From assembly GCF_044197065.1 (NCBI RefSeq), contig NZ_JBIQOI010000006.1, positions 62,001 through 126,000 of the forward strand: a stretch of 64,000 nucleotides of DNA. Direction: 5' to 3'. Below are positions 26,602 through 35,064 of the stretch, piece by piece; position 1 is the first letter of the stretch; the number at the start of each line of letters is the position of its first letter. A program made the position numbers and the translations under genes. The notes below the pieces were generated by a model. That model worked only from the letters and a program-made list of their open reading frames with translations. It had not been told where the DNA came from and made no database searches. Source of the DNA: Kluyvera ascorbata_C. Its GTDB lineage: Bacteria; Pseudomonadota; Gammaproteobacteria; Enterobacterales; Enterobacteriaceae.

Positions 26602-26937
26602 AGCTTCGCTGATTTAAACCTTTTAGGAAATATAAAATAGTTATTATGAATAATAGGTTTGCTATCGCGCGAAGCGATAAACATAGAAGAAATAAGACAT
26701 GTCAATTCCTTATGAATGTCATTGATTTATTTTTTTAATGGCGCTGTTGCTGTGGATTTATTTCATGAATAAATTAAAGGCGAAAAATTTTTTTTGATCG
26801 AAGCGTTATTTTTAACACAGCTATTAAACTATCTCAATCCTGGTGAGTAAGAAATACCGTGAATGAAAATAATCATATTTGAATATATTATTAAACGGAA
26901 GGGAAGTATAAATGGGAGGTTTATTTTACAGGTAAAT
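26602..26937. other. Gene-free AT-rich interval upstream of kpsE
   Basis: About 335 bases between the kpsE start and the ettA terminator hold no open frame that looks coding. Composition is AT-rich, as at the left border of the capsule locus. It should carry the kpsEDCS promoter. No integrase, att site, tRNA end or flanking direct repeat was found by eye, and the left border shows no obvious matching sequence. Confidence 0.6.
26677..26705 (-). promoter_or_regulatory. Candidate kpsE promoter
   Basis: On the minus strand a perfect -35 TTGACA (26705-26700) is followed after 17 bases by GTTTAT (26682-26677), a moderate -10. The start point would lie about 70 bases before the kpsE ATG. Other AT-rich -10-like words are nearby, so the -10 is uncertain. 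Confidence 0.45.
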
Positions 26938-26967
26938 AAAAAAGGCGAATAACCTGAGTTATTCGCC
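26938..26967 (-). terminator. Intrinsic terminator of ettA
   Basis: A perfect 10-bp stem GGCGAATAAC / GTTATTCGCC with loop CTGA lies at 26944-26967. On the minus strand it is followed by six T residues (26943-26938). It directly follows the ettA stop and marks the right border of the capsule locus. Confidence 0.92.
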
Positions 26968-26976
26968 TGATGAAGA

Positions 26977-28644
26977 TTACTTCGCGATACGTTTGTATTT
27001 GATACGCTTCGGCTCCAGCGCATCAGCGCCCAGCGTGCGTTTCTTATATTCTTCGTATTCGGTGAAGTTACCTTCGAAGAACTCGACTTTACCTTCATCC
27101 TGGTAGTCCAGAATGTGGGTCGCAATACGGTCAAGGAACCAACGGTCGTGCGAGATAACCATTGCACAGCCCGGGAACTCTAACAGGGCGTTTTCCAGCG
27201 CGCGCAGGGTTTCGATATCCAGGTCGTTTGTCGGTTCATCGAGCAGCAGCATGTTGCCGCCAACCTGCAGCAGCTTCGCCAGGTGCAGACGACCACGCTC
27301 ACCGCCGGACAGTTCGCCAACGCGTTTGCCCTGGTCGACGCCTTTGAAGTTAAAGCGGCCCACGTACGCACGGCTTGGCATCTCGGTGTTGCCAATCTTC
27401 ATGATATCCAGCCCGCCGGAAACTTCTTCCCACACGGTTTTGCTGTTATCCATAGCATCACGGAACTGGTCAACGGACGCCAGCTTCACGGTCTCGCCAA
27501 GTGAGATGGTGCCGCTATCAGGCTGTTCCTGACCGGACATCATACGGAACAGGGTTGATTTACCCGCGCCGTTCGGGCCGATGATACCGACGATAGCGCC
27601 TTTCGGTACGGAGAAGCTCAGGTCGTCAATCAGTACGCGATCGCCATAGGATTTACGCAGATTGCTCACTTCAACGACTTTATCGCCCAGACGTGCTCCA
27701 GGTGGAATAAACAGTTCGTTGGTTTCGTTACGCTTCTGGTATTCGGTATTGTTCAGCTCTTCAAAGCGTGCCAGACGGGCTTTGCCCTTAGACTGACGGC
27801 CTTTCGCGCCCTGACGAACCCACTCCAGCTCTTTCTCAATGGATTTACGGCGAGCCGCCTCCTGAGACGCTTCCTGAGCCAGACGCTGATCTTTCTGCTC
27901 CAGCCAGGAGGAGTAGTTACCTTCCCACGGAATACCTTCACCGCGGTCAAGTTCGAGGATCCAACCGGCAACGTTATCGAGGAAGTAACGGTCGTGGGTA
28001 ATCGCCACAACGGTGCCTTCGAAGTCGTGCAGGAAGCGTTCCAGCCAGGCCACGGACTCTGCATCCAGGTGGTTAGTTGGTTCGTCGAGCAGCAGCATGT
28101 CTGGCTTTTCGAGCAGCAGACGGCACAGCGCGACGCGGCGGCGTTCACCACCGGAAAGTTTTTCGATTTTCGCATCCCAGTCCGGCAGACGCAGCGCATC
28201 AGCGGCGCGTTCAAGCTGCACGTTCAGGTTGTGACCGTCGTGCGCCTGGATAATTTCTTCGAACTTACCCTGCTGGGCAGCCAGCTTATCGAAGTCGGCG
28301 TCTGGCTCTGCGTACTTGGCGTACACTTCGTCCAGGCCTTTCAGCGCGTTAACCACTTCGGCAACGGCTTCTTCAACCGATTCACGAACGGTATGTTCAG
28401 GGTTCAGCTTTGGTTCCTGCGGCAGGTAACCAATTTTGAGGCCCGGCTGTGGGCGAGCTTCACCTTCGATATCGGTATCGATACCGGCCATAATGCGCAG
28501 CAGGGTGGATTTACCGGCACCATTCAGGCCCAGAACACCGATTTTTGCGCCAGGGAAGAAACTCAGCGAGATGTTTTTAAGAATATGACGTTTCGGCGGA
28601 ACCACTTTGCCGACACGATGCATGGTATAAACGAATTGAGCCAC
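26977..28644 (-). CDS. ettA: EttA (YjjK), energy-dependent translational throttle ABC-F protein
   Basis: EttA is a soluble ABC-F ATPase that binds the ribosomal E site and gates the first elongation step according to energy charge. The 555-residue protein has two ABC domains: Walker A GLNGAGKST (39-47) and GPNGAGKST, signatures LSGGERRRVAL and LSGGERGRLHL, and Walker B MLLLDEPTNHLD and MLLLDEPTNDLD. The inter-domain linker KGRQSKGKARLARFEEL is the arginine- and lysine-rich P-site tRNA-interaction motif. Length equals E. coli EttA. In E. coli it directly converges with nadR. Confidence 0.98.
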   Translation of the reverse strand: MAQFVYTMHRVGKVVPPKRHILKNISLSFFPGAKIGVLGLNGAGKSTLLRIMAGIDTDIEGEARPQPGLKIGYLPQEPKLNPEHTVRESVEEAVAEVVNALKGLDEVYAKYAEPDADFDKLAAQQGKFEEIIQAHDGHNLNVQLERAADALRLPDWDAKIEKLSGGERRRVALCRLLLEKPDMLLLDEPTNHLDAESVAWLERFLHDFEGTVVAITHDRYFLDNVAGWILELDRGEGIPWEGNYSSWLEQKDQRLAQEASQEAARRKSIEKELEWVRQGAKGRQSKGKARLARFEELNNTEYQKRNETNELFIPPGARLGDKVVEVSNLRKSYGDRVLIDDLSFSVPKGAIVGIIGPNGAGKSTLFRMMSGQEQPDSGTISLGETVKLASVDQFRDAMDNSKTVWEEVSGGLDIMKIGNTEMPSRAYVGRFNFKGVDQGKRVGELSGGERGRLHLAKLLQVGGNMLLLDEPTNDLDIETLRALENALLEFPGCAMVISHDRWFLDRIATHILDYQDEGKVEFFEGNFTEYEEYKKRTLGADALEPKRIKYKRIAK

Positions 28645-28663
28645 GTGGACTTCGCCTCTTTTA

Positions 28664-28788
28664 TATACCCGTCATACTTCAAGCTGCAGATGCGTTGGCT
28701 GCGCTCGCTCACCCCAGTCACGTACTTATGTACGCTCCGGGGGATTCGCTCCCTTGCCGCCTTCCTGCAACTCGAATTATTTAGGGTA
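28664..28788. repeat. ERIC element (intergenic repeat unit)
   Basis: The interval begins TATACCCGTCATACTTCAAG and ends TCGAATTATTTAGGGTA, giving inverted termini. The centre contains GCGCTCGCTCACCCCAGTCA and TATGTACGCTCCGGGGGATT, which correspond to the complement of ERIC2 and to ERIC1R primer sites with a few substitutions. Length is about 125 bases, near the usual 127. It lies in the ettA-slt interval; the remaining 200 bases up to slt hold the two divergent promoters and no gene. Confidence 0.92.
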
Positions 28789-28987
28789 GGTGATGAATAG
28801 AGTTTTCAAAGGCGAAGTGTAGCTGTTTTCAACGCCCAATCCCAGCAGGCAAATTCTGCCGTGCCGATGTCCCAATAAAACGTAAAAAAGTGTGCATTGC
28901 GTGGAACATTTATCATTCAGTGGTTAGCATCAATTTATTACGCGGCATGATGCTGTACTGACGTAACGTGACAACGAGGAAGAGCTT

Positions 28988-30925
28988 GTGCAAAAAGCCC
29001 AACAATTGACGTGGTGTCTGCTGGCTGCCGGTCTCTGTCTGCTGACTTTCAGCAGCGTTGCCCGCGCCGATTCGCTGGATGAACAGCGCAGTCGCTATGC
29101 GCAAATCAAACAGGCCTGGGATAACCAGCAGATGGATGTGGTTGAGCAACTGATGCCAACCCTGCGTGACTACCCGCTGTACCCTTATCTGCAATATCGA
29201 CAGCTGTCGGGCGATTTGATGAATACCCCGGCGCTGGCGGTCACCAACTTCGTGCAGGCGAACCCGACGCTTCCGCCTGCGCGCACCTTAAGAAACCGCT
29301 TTGTGAATGAACTGGCCCGTCGGGAAGACTGGCGCGGGCTGCTGGCGTTCAGCCCGGAGAAGCCTGGAACGGTGGAAGCGCAGTGTAACTACTACTATGC
29401 CAAATATTCCGTGGGGGATACTCAGGGTGCCTGGGACGGTGCGAAAACGCTGTGGTTGACGGGGCAGAGCCGTCCGAACGCCTGCGATAAGCTGTTTGGT
29501 GCCTGGCGGGCTTCCGGCACTCAGGATCCGCTGGCCTATCTTGAACGTATTCGTCTGGCGATGCAGGCAGGCAATACAGGGTTAGTGAAGGTACTTGCCT
29601 CGCAGATGCCGTCGGAATACCAAACCATCTCCTCGGCCATTACCGATCTCGTGAACAACCCCAACAACGTGCTGACCTTCGCGCGTTCAACCGGTGCGAC
29701 GGATTTTACTCGCCAGCTGGCCGCGGTCGCTTTCAGCAGCGTGGCGCGTCAGGATGTAGAAAATGCGCGCCTGATGATCCCGATGCTTGTGCAGGCGCAG
29801 CAGCTTAACGATGAACAGACGCAGGCGTTGCGTGATATCGTCGCCTGGCGCTTGATGGGCAATGACGTGACCGATGAACAGGCGCGCTGGCGTGATGACG
29901 CCATCATGCGTTCGCAGTCAACGTCGCTGGTTGAACGCCGCGTACGCATGGCGTTAGGCACGGGCGATCGCAGCGGGCTTAACACCTGGCTGGCGCGTTT
30001 ACCGATGGAAGCCAAAGAGAAAGACGAGTGGCGCTACTGGCAGGCCGACCTGCTGATGGAGCGAGGGCGTGATGATGAAGCCCGTACCATTCTGCTCTCC
30101 TTGATGCAGCAACGCGGCTTCTATCCGATGGTCGCCGCGCAGCGTCTGGGTGAGCCGTATGCGCTGCGCGTAGAAAAAGCCCCGGGAACTCTCTCCCCCA
30201 CCCTGACCAGTGGTGCGGAGATGGCGCGCGTGCGCGAGTTAATGTACTGGAATCAGGACAACACCGCACGCAGCGAATGGGCGAACCTGGTGAGCAGTCG
30301 CAGCCAGACCGAGCAGGCCCAGCTGGCGCGCTACGCTTTTGACCAGCACTGGTGGGATCTCAGCGTGCAGGCGACCATCGCCGGTAAGCTGTGGGATAAC
30401 CTGCAGGAGCGCTTCCCGCTGGCTTATAACGATCTGTTTGTGCGTTACACCTCGGGTAAAGATGTCCCTCAAAGCTATGCGATGGCGATTGCCCGCCAGG
30501 AGAGCGCGTGGAATCCGAAGGTGAAGTCACCGGTCGGTGCCAGCGGTCTGATGCAGATTATGCCGGGCACCGCGACTCATACGGTGAAGATGTTTAATCT
30601 GCCGGGCTACAGTAACCCCGTACAGCTGCTGGATCCGGAAACCAATATTAATATTGGTACCAGCTACCTGCAGTACGTCTATCAGCAGTTCGAGAACAAC
30701 CGTATCTTTGCTTCGGCGGCCTATAACGCCGGGCCTGGACGCGTACGCACCTGGCTTGGCAACAGCGCGGGGCGTATCGATGCGGTGGCGTTTATCGAAA
30801 GCATCCCGTTCTCGGAAACCCGTGGCTACGTGAAGAACGTGCTAGCCTATGACGCTTATTATCGTCACTTTATGGGTCAGAAAGAGGATGTACTCAGCAG
30901 CAATGAGTGGCAACGACGTTACTGA
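28988..30925 (+). CDS. slt: Soluble lytic murein transglycosylase (Slt70)
   Basis: Slt cleaves the MurNAc-GlcNAc bond of peptidoglycan, forming 1,6-anhydromuropeptides in the periplasm. The 645-residue precursor has a signal peptide with cleavage after Ala27 (FSSVARA-DSLDE), a long helical superhelix domain, and a C-terminal lysozyme-like domain with the catalytic glutamate in AIARQESAWNPK and GLMQIMPGTA, then AAYNAGPGRV. The GTG start at 28988 matches the E. coli N-terminus and length. trpR follows 63 bases later. Confidence 0.97.
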   Translation: MQKAQQLTWCLLAAGLCLLTFSSVARADSLDEQRSRYAQIKQAWDNQQMDVVEQLMPTLRDYPLYPYLQYRQLSGDLMNTPALAVTNFVQANPTLPPARTLRNRFVNELARREDWRGLLAFSPEKPGTVEAQCNYYYAKYSVGDTQGAWDGAKTLWLTGQSRPNACDKLFGAWRASGTQDPLAYLERIRLAMQAGNTGLVKVLASQMPSEYQTISSAITDLVNNPNNVLTFARSTGATDFTRQLAAVAFSSVARQDVENARLMIPMLVQAQQLNDEQTQALRDIVAWRLMGNDVTDEQARWRDDAIMRSQSTSLVERRVRMALGTGDRSGLNTWLARLPMEAKEKDEWRYWQADLLMERGRDDEARTILLSLMQQRGFYPMVAAQRLGEPYALRVEKAPGTLSPTLTSGAEMARVRELMYWNQDNTARSEWANLVSSRSQTEQAQLARYAFDQHWWDLSVQATIAGKLWDNLQERFPLAYNDLFVRYTSGKDVPQSYAMAIARQESAWNPKVKSPVGASGLMQIMPGTATHTVKMFNLPGYSNPVQLLDPETNINIGTSYLQYVYQQFENNRIFASAAYNAGPGRVRTWLGNSAGRIDAVAFIESIPFSETRGYVKNVLAYDAYYRHFMGQKEDVLSSNEWQRRY

Positions 30926-30947
30926 TGCGTAAGACCTGTGTTATGCT

Positions 30948-30967
30948 TGTACTCGTTTAAGAGTACA
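30948..30967 (+). promoter_or_regulatory. trpR operator (TrpR autoregulation)
   Basis: TGTACTC-GTTTAA-GAGTACA is a perfect inverted repeat of 7-base arms with the central GTTTAA. It resembles the trp operator family (core GTACT..AGTAC) and sits 22 bases before the trpR start, consistent with autorepression by tryptophan-bound TrpR. Binding is inferred from E. coli. Confidence 0.8.
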
Positions 30968-30988
30968 TGCATAACATGGTGGCCCGAC

Positions 30989-31312
30989 ATGACCCAACAA
31001 TCCCCTTATTCAGCCACGGTGGCTGAGCAGCGCAACCAGGAGTGGCTTCGCTTTGTGGAGCTTCTGCGTCTGGCGTATACCGATGAACTCGCGCTGCCGT
31101 TACTCAATCTGATAATGACTCCAGACGAACGTGAAGCGCTGGGAACTCGCGTGCGTATTATTGAAGAACTGCTGCGCGGAGAAATGAGCCAGCGTGAGCT
31201 GAAAAATGAACTCGGCGCGGGGATCGCGACGATCACACGTGGATCTAACAGCCTGAAGTCAGCGCCGGTAGAGCTGCGTCAGTGGCTGGAACAAACCCTG
31301 CCAAAAACCTAA
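30989..31312 (+). CDS. trpR: Trp operon repressor
   Basis: TrpR with bound L-tryptophan represses trpEDCBA, aroH, mtr and itself. The 107-residue protein has the helix-turn-helix MSQRELKNELGAGIATITRGS around 66-86, identical to E. coli in the recognition helix. The frame opens at 30938, but that would include the operator; ATG at 30989 gives MTQQSPYSA and the family length. It follows slt and has its own operator. Confidence 0.96.
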   Translation: MTQQSPYSATVAEQRNQEWLRFVELLRLAYTDELALPLLNLIMTPDEREALGTRVRIIEELLRGEMSQRELKNELGAGIATITRGSNSLKSAPVELRQWLEQTLPKT

Positions 31313-31340
31313 TCCGTCATCTGGCGTGGTACGGTAGATT

Positions 31341-31411
31341 GCCTGACGGCGCTGCGCTTATCCGGCCTACCCATAGTTGTAGGCCGGAGAAGGCAAAGCC
31401 GCCATCCGGCA
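31341..31411. repeat. REP pair, trpR-yjjX
   Basis: GCCTGACGGCGCTGCGCTTA with TCCGGCCTAC is followed by GTAGGCCGGAGAAGGCAAAG ending in GCCATCCGGC. Two inverted REP units lie between the convergent trpR and yjjX genes. Confidence 0.85.
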
Positions 31412-31423
31412 GTAGTGCGGCGG

Positions 31424-31942
31424 TTACCGACAATACAGGTCGTTATGAAAGGGGCTGAGCGCCAGCACAACTGCCTGATGATACACGCTGCTGCGCGTGA
31501 GTACGCCAGCGGTGAACACGCCAATAGCGCCTTCTTTGTTGCCAATCTTATCAATGCCGGTGTACTTCGACATGATCGGCCCTAACGCTTCTCCAGCGCG
31601 TACCTGTTCAAGGATAGCCTCCGGCAGCGGCAGGGTGGCGGAACGGGCTTCACCGCGCAGTTTGTTATTCTCAATCACCACCCAGCTAAAGGTGGCGCCT
31701 TCATCGATCCCTGCTTCAATGGCTACCCAGAAATCGGCTTCTGGGCGAGCTTCACGCGCGTTAGCCACGCGGTTGCGCGCGCCTGCCCGCGTCTCAGGAC
31801 TACCGAACGGCTGCTCGGGTACACCGGTATCAACGGAAACCGGTGTGATTTGGCAGGATCCTTCACCAAAAATCTGGTCAAATGCGGCAAGAATAGCCTG
31901 AATTTTGGCAGGATTGGTGGTAGCAGCGACAACTTGATGCAT
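31424..31942 (-). CDS. yjjX: Non-canonical purine NTP phosphatase (ITPase/XTPase) YjjX
   Basis: YjjX hydrolyses inosine and xanthosine triphosphates, keeping deaminated purines out of nucleic acids. The 172-residue protein starts MHQVVAATTNPAKI, the conserved nucleotide-binding N-terminus, and has PEADFWVAIEAGID and EGAIGVFTAGVLTRSSVYHQA blocks as in E. coli YjjX. It is divergent from ytjC with 53 bases between starts. Cytosolic; assignment rests on whole-length similarity. Confidence 0.95.
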   Translation of the reverse strand: MHQVVAATTNPAKIQAILAAFDQIFGEGSCQITPVSVDTGVPEQPFGSPETRAGARNRVANAREARPEADFWVAIEAGIDEGATFSWVVIENNKLRGEARSATLPLPEAILEQVRAGEALGPIMSKYTGIDKIGNKEGAIGVFTAGVLTRSSVYHQAVVLALSPFHNDLYCR

Positions 31943-31995
31943 AATCTACACAACTCAGCTAATAAAATGTCATCGCAGTATAACGGATAAAAAAC

Positions 31996-32643
31996 ATGTT
32001 ACAGGTATATCTTGTTCGCCATGGCGAAACGCAGTGGAACGCCGAAAGGCGTATTCAAGGCCAGTCCGATAGCCCCCTGACGGCTAAAGGAGAGCAGCAG
32101 GCCGTACAGGTCGGTGAGCGTGTACGCACCTACGGTATCACTCATGTCATTGCCAGCGATCTGGGCCGTACACGTCGTACCGCCGAGATCATTGCGGATG
32201 CCTGCGGCTGTGGTGTGACGTTCGATGCGCGTCTGCGCGAGCTTGATATGGGCGTACTGGAGCAGCGTCACCTTGACTCGCTCAGCGCCGAAGAAGAAGC
32301 GTGGCGTCGGCTGGTGGTCAACGGCACGCCAGACGGCCGTATTCCTGAAGGTGAGTCGATGCAAGAGCTGAGCGAACGCATGCGTGCGGGGTTAAATGCC
32401 TGCCTCGACTTGCCTGCTGGTAGTCGACCGCTGCTGGTGAGCCATGGTATTGCGCTGGGTTGCCTGGTCAGTACTATCCTGGGGCTGCCTGCCCATGCGG
32501 AACGCCGCTTGCGTCTGCGTAACTGCTCTATCTCACGAGTGGATTATCAGGAAAGTTTGTGGCTGGCGCCGGGCTGGATAGTTGAAACGGCAGGGGACAT
32601 CTCACATCTGGACGCCCCTGCGTTGGATGAGTTACAGCGTTAA
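31996..32643 (+). CDS. ytjC: YtjC (GpmB), histidine-phosphatase superfamily protein
   Basis: This 215-residue protein has the phosphoglycerate mutase-like RHG motif at 8-10 (LVRHGETQWN), the second histidine in LLVSHGIALG, and ASDLGRTRRTAEI between them. It is annotated as GpmB in E. coli, but whether it is a true phosphoglycerate mutase or a general phosphatase is not settled. Its stop overlaps the convergent rob stop by 4 bases (32640-32643). Confidence 0.92.
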   Translation: MLQVYLVRHGETQWNAERRIQGQSDSPLTAKGEQQAVQVGERVRTYGITHVIASDLGRTRRTAEIIADACGCGVTFDARLRELDMGVLEQRHLDSLSAEEEAWRRLVVNGTPDGRIPEGESMQELSERMRAGLNACLDLPAGSRPLLVSHGIALGCLVSTILGLPAHAERRLRLRNCSISRVDYQESLWLAPGWIVETAGDISHLDAPALDELQR

Positions 32644-33509
32644 CGACGGATCGGAATCAGGTACTCGCAGCGCAGCATAATTGGCGGTTCCTGGTTCCGG
32701 GCTTCATCCTGCGGGAAGAAACGCTCGATATCCTGGCCCTTACGGCGCGTCAGATTCAGCATCGGCATACAGGTGCCGTACAGGGTCAGAATAAACTCCT
32801 GCAGACCCGTTCCGAGCCCTTCATAGGTGAACATCACGTATTCGCCGCCTTCAAGGGTCACCGGATGCGCGTTGTTGATATGGCCATTCGCCAACTCTGG
32901 CGTCAACGCCGTGGTGTAGAACACTTCCTGTTCATCATCTTTTTCCAGGCTCGGACGCGGCTCATGCATGCCGTACAGAATCGGTGGAAGAGACGGTGAG
33001 TTGCCGAGGAAATCGGTCCAGAACTGTACGCGCATTTGCTGGCGGAAATCGGAAATCTCTTCCAGTTTGCAGGTGTAGCTCTGGGTGACGCCCATCAGCT
33101 GTGTGGTTGGCAGCGTCACAAACTCGTACTTCGGCATCGTAAATTCACCCAGACGCAGCGGCGGACGCATACCAAACGAGCTCCAGTCTGGAGAACGGCG
33201 GTAAAGCGCGGGCGTCAGCGAGAACTGCTTTTTGAACGCACGAGTGAAGGTTTGCTGGGAATCGAAGCGATACTGCAAAGCGATATCAAGGATAGGGCGC
33301 GCGGTCAGGCGCAGCGCAACGGCTGATTTAGAGAGACGGCGAGCACGGATGTAAGCGCCAATGGCATGGCCGGTAACGTCTTTGAACATACGTTGCAGGT
33401 GCCATTTGGAATAACCCGCTTTTGCTGCCACATTATCAAGCGATAAAGGCTGATCTAAATGTCCTTCCAGCCAAACGAGGAGATCGCGAATAATCCCAGC
33501 CTGATCCAT
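32640..33509 (-). CDS. rob: Rob, right-origin-binding AraC-family regulator
   Basis: Rob belongs to the SoxS/MarA/Rob regulon of antibiotic, solvent and superoxide tolerance genes. The 289-residue protein has an N-terminal AraC domain with two helix-turn-helix units (NVAAKAGYSKWHLQRMFKD near 22-40; ILDIALQYRFDSQQTFTRAF near 73-92) and a C-terminal GyrI-like ligand-binding domain from about residue 120. Length and sequence match E. coli Rob. It is divergent from creA across about 210 bases. Confidence 0.97.
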   Translation of the reverse strand: MDQAGIIRDLLVWLEGHLDQPLSLDNVAAKAGYSKWHLQRMFKDVTGHAIGAYIRARRLSKSAVALRLTARPILDIALQYRFDSQQTFTRAFKKQFSLTPALYRRSPDWSSFGMRPPLRLGEFTMPKYEFVTLPTTQLMGVTQSYTCKLEEISDFRQQMRVQFWTDFLGNSPSLPPILYGMHEPRPSLEKDDEQEVFYTTALTPELANGHINNAHPVTLEGGEYVMFTYEGLGTGLQEFILTLYGTCMPMLNLTRRKGQDIERFFPQDEARNQEPPIMLRCEYLIPIRR

Positions 33510-33720
33510 AAAATGCCCTCATCCTTAATTTCTTAGGTGCCTGTTACCAAAGTAGCGGATAATAGCATCTTTTGCTGTTTTAGCATTCAGTGTTTTTTTT
33601 GTGCATAAGTGCGTTTTTACATTAGAAATAACGCTTATTTTTGTAAAGCTGTGATCTTAAAACACTTTCCTGGTGGATGTTGAATAATTCATCAACGCAA
33701 TCAACGAAAATGGTAACAAT

Positions 33721-34212
33721 ATGAAATACAAGAAATTAATGGCTGGCCTGTTACTAGGTGTCTCCAGCCTGGGCGCTCACGCTGAGCAGATTGGTTCTGT
33801 TGATACGGTTTTCAAAATGTTTGGCCCCGATCATAAAATTGTGGTGGAAGCTTTTGACGATCCGGATGTCAAAAACGTGACCTGCTATGTCAGCCGTGCC
33901 AAGACCGGTGGCATTAAAGGCGGGTTAGGTCTGGCGGAAGATACTTCCGATGCCGCCATCTCCTGCCAGCAGGTTGGGCCGGTGGAGCTGAGCGATAAAA
34001 TTAAGAACGGCAAAGCGGAAGGTGAGGTGGTCTTTAAGAAACGCACGTCGCTGGTGTTTAAATCACTGCAGGTCGTACGTTTCTACGATGCAAAACGTAA
34101 CACGCTGGCCTACCTTGCCTATTCCGACAAGGTGGTTGATGGGTCGCCGAAAAATGCGATTAGCGCCGTACCTATCATGCCGTGGGCTGAAGCACCGGCA
34201 GCGGCAAAATAG
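33721..34212 (+). CDS. creA: CreA, exported protein of unknown function
   Basis: The 163-residue protein has a signal peptide (about residues 1-21, SLGAHA-EQIG) and the conserved DUF1131 body: VDTVFKMFGPDHKIVVEAF, TCYVSRAKTGGIKGGLGLAED and FKKRTSLVFKSLQVVRFYDAKR. Its function is not established. In E. coli it heads creABCD, with the CreBC two-component system and CreD downstream. Here a strong terminator follows at once and arcA comes next, so creBCD is absent from this site. Confidence 0.94.
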   Translation: MKYKKLMAGLLLGVSSLGAHAEQIGSVDTVFKMFGPDHKIVVEAFDDPDVKNVTCYVSRAKTGGIKGGLGLAEDTSDAAISCQQVGPVELSDKIKNGKAEGEVVFKKRTSLVFKSLQVVRFYDAKRNTLAYLAYSDKVVDGSPKNAISAVPIMPWAEAPAAAK

Positions 34213-34220
34213 AGGCAAAA

Positions 34221-34247
34221 AAAACGGCGCTGTAAGCGCCGTTTTGT
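34221..34247. terminator. Bidirectional terminator between creA and arcA
   Basis: An 11-bp stem AAAACGGCGCT / AGCGCCGTTTT closes on a 3-base loop (34221-34245). The A-run in front (34217-34224) and T-run behind let it work for both creA and the convergent arcA. Confidence 0.93.
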
Positions 34248-34251
34248 TGTC

Positions 34252-34968
34252 TTATTCCTGCAGCTCGCCACAGAAGCGGTAACCTTCGCCGTGGATAGTG
34301 GCGATGATTTCCGGGGTATCCGGCGTAGACTCGAAATGCTTACGGATGCGACGAATGGTGACGTCAACCGTACGGTCGTGTGGCTTAAGCTCACGGCCGG
34401 TCATTTTCTTCAGCAGTTCAGCACGAGACTGAATTTTACCTGGGTTTTCGCAGAAGTGCAGCATCGCGCGGAACTCGCTACGTGGCAGCTTGTACTGCTC
34501 ACCGTTCGGGCTCACCAGAGAGCGGCTGTTGATGTCCAGTTCCCAGCCGTTGAACTTGTAGCTTTCAACGCTACGACGTTCTTCACTGACGGTACCCAGG
34601 TTCATGGTACGGGACAGCAGGTTGCGCGCACGGATGGTCAGTTCGCGTGGGTTGAACGGTTTGGTGATGTAATCATCTGCACCAATTTCCAGACCGAGGA
34701 TCTTGTCGACTTCATTGTCGCGACCGGTCAGGAACATCAGAGCGACGTTCGCTTGTTCACGCAGTTCGCGTGCCAGCAGAAGGCCGTTTTTACCTGGCAG
34801 GTTGATATCCATGATCACCAGGTTGATGTCATTTTCAGACAGGATCTGATGCATTTCCGCGCCATCGGTCGCTTCGAACACATCGTAGCCTTCTGCTTCG
34901 AAAATACTTTTTAACGTGTTGCGTGTTACCAACTCGTCTTCAACGATAAGAATGTGCGGGGTCTGCAT
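34252..34968 (-). CDS. arcA: ArcA, aerobic respiration control response regulator
   Basis: ArcA is the OmpR-family response regulator of the ArcAB system, repressing respiratory genes when oxygen is low. The 238-residue protein has a receiver domain with the phosphoacceptor Asp54 (VIMDINLPGK), acidic pocket Glu10-Asp11, and Lys near 103-104 (YITKPFNP), followed by a winged-helix DNA-binding domain (GRELKPHDRTVDVTIRRIRKH). Length equals the E. coli protein. A long leader with an FNR-like box lies upstream. Confidence 0.98.
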   Translation of the reverse strand: MQTPHILIVEDELVTRNTLKSIFEAEGYDVFEATDGAEMHQILSENDINLVIMDINLPGKNGLLLARELREQANVALMFLTGRDNEVDKILGLEIGADDYITKPFNPRELTIRARNLLSRTMNLGTVSEERRSVESYKFNGWELDINSRSLVSPNGEQYKLPRSEFRAMLHFCENPGKIQSRAELLKKMTGRELKPHDRTVDVTIRRIRKHFESTPDTPEIIATIHGEGYRFCGELQE

Positions 34969-35064
34969 GTTTGCTACCTAAATTGCCAACTAAATCGAAA
35001 CAGGAAGTACCAATAGTCCCTGACCTGCCTGATGCATGTCGAAAATTAACATGATCGGCGTAAC

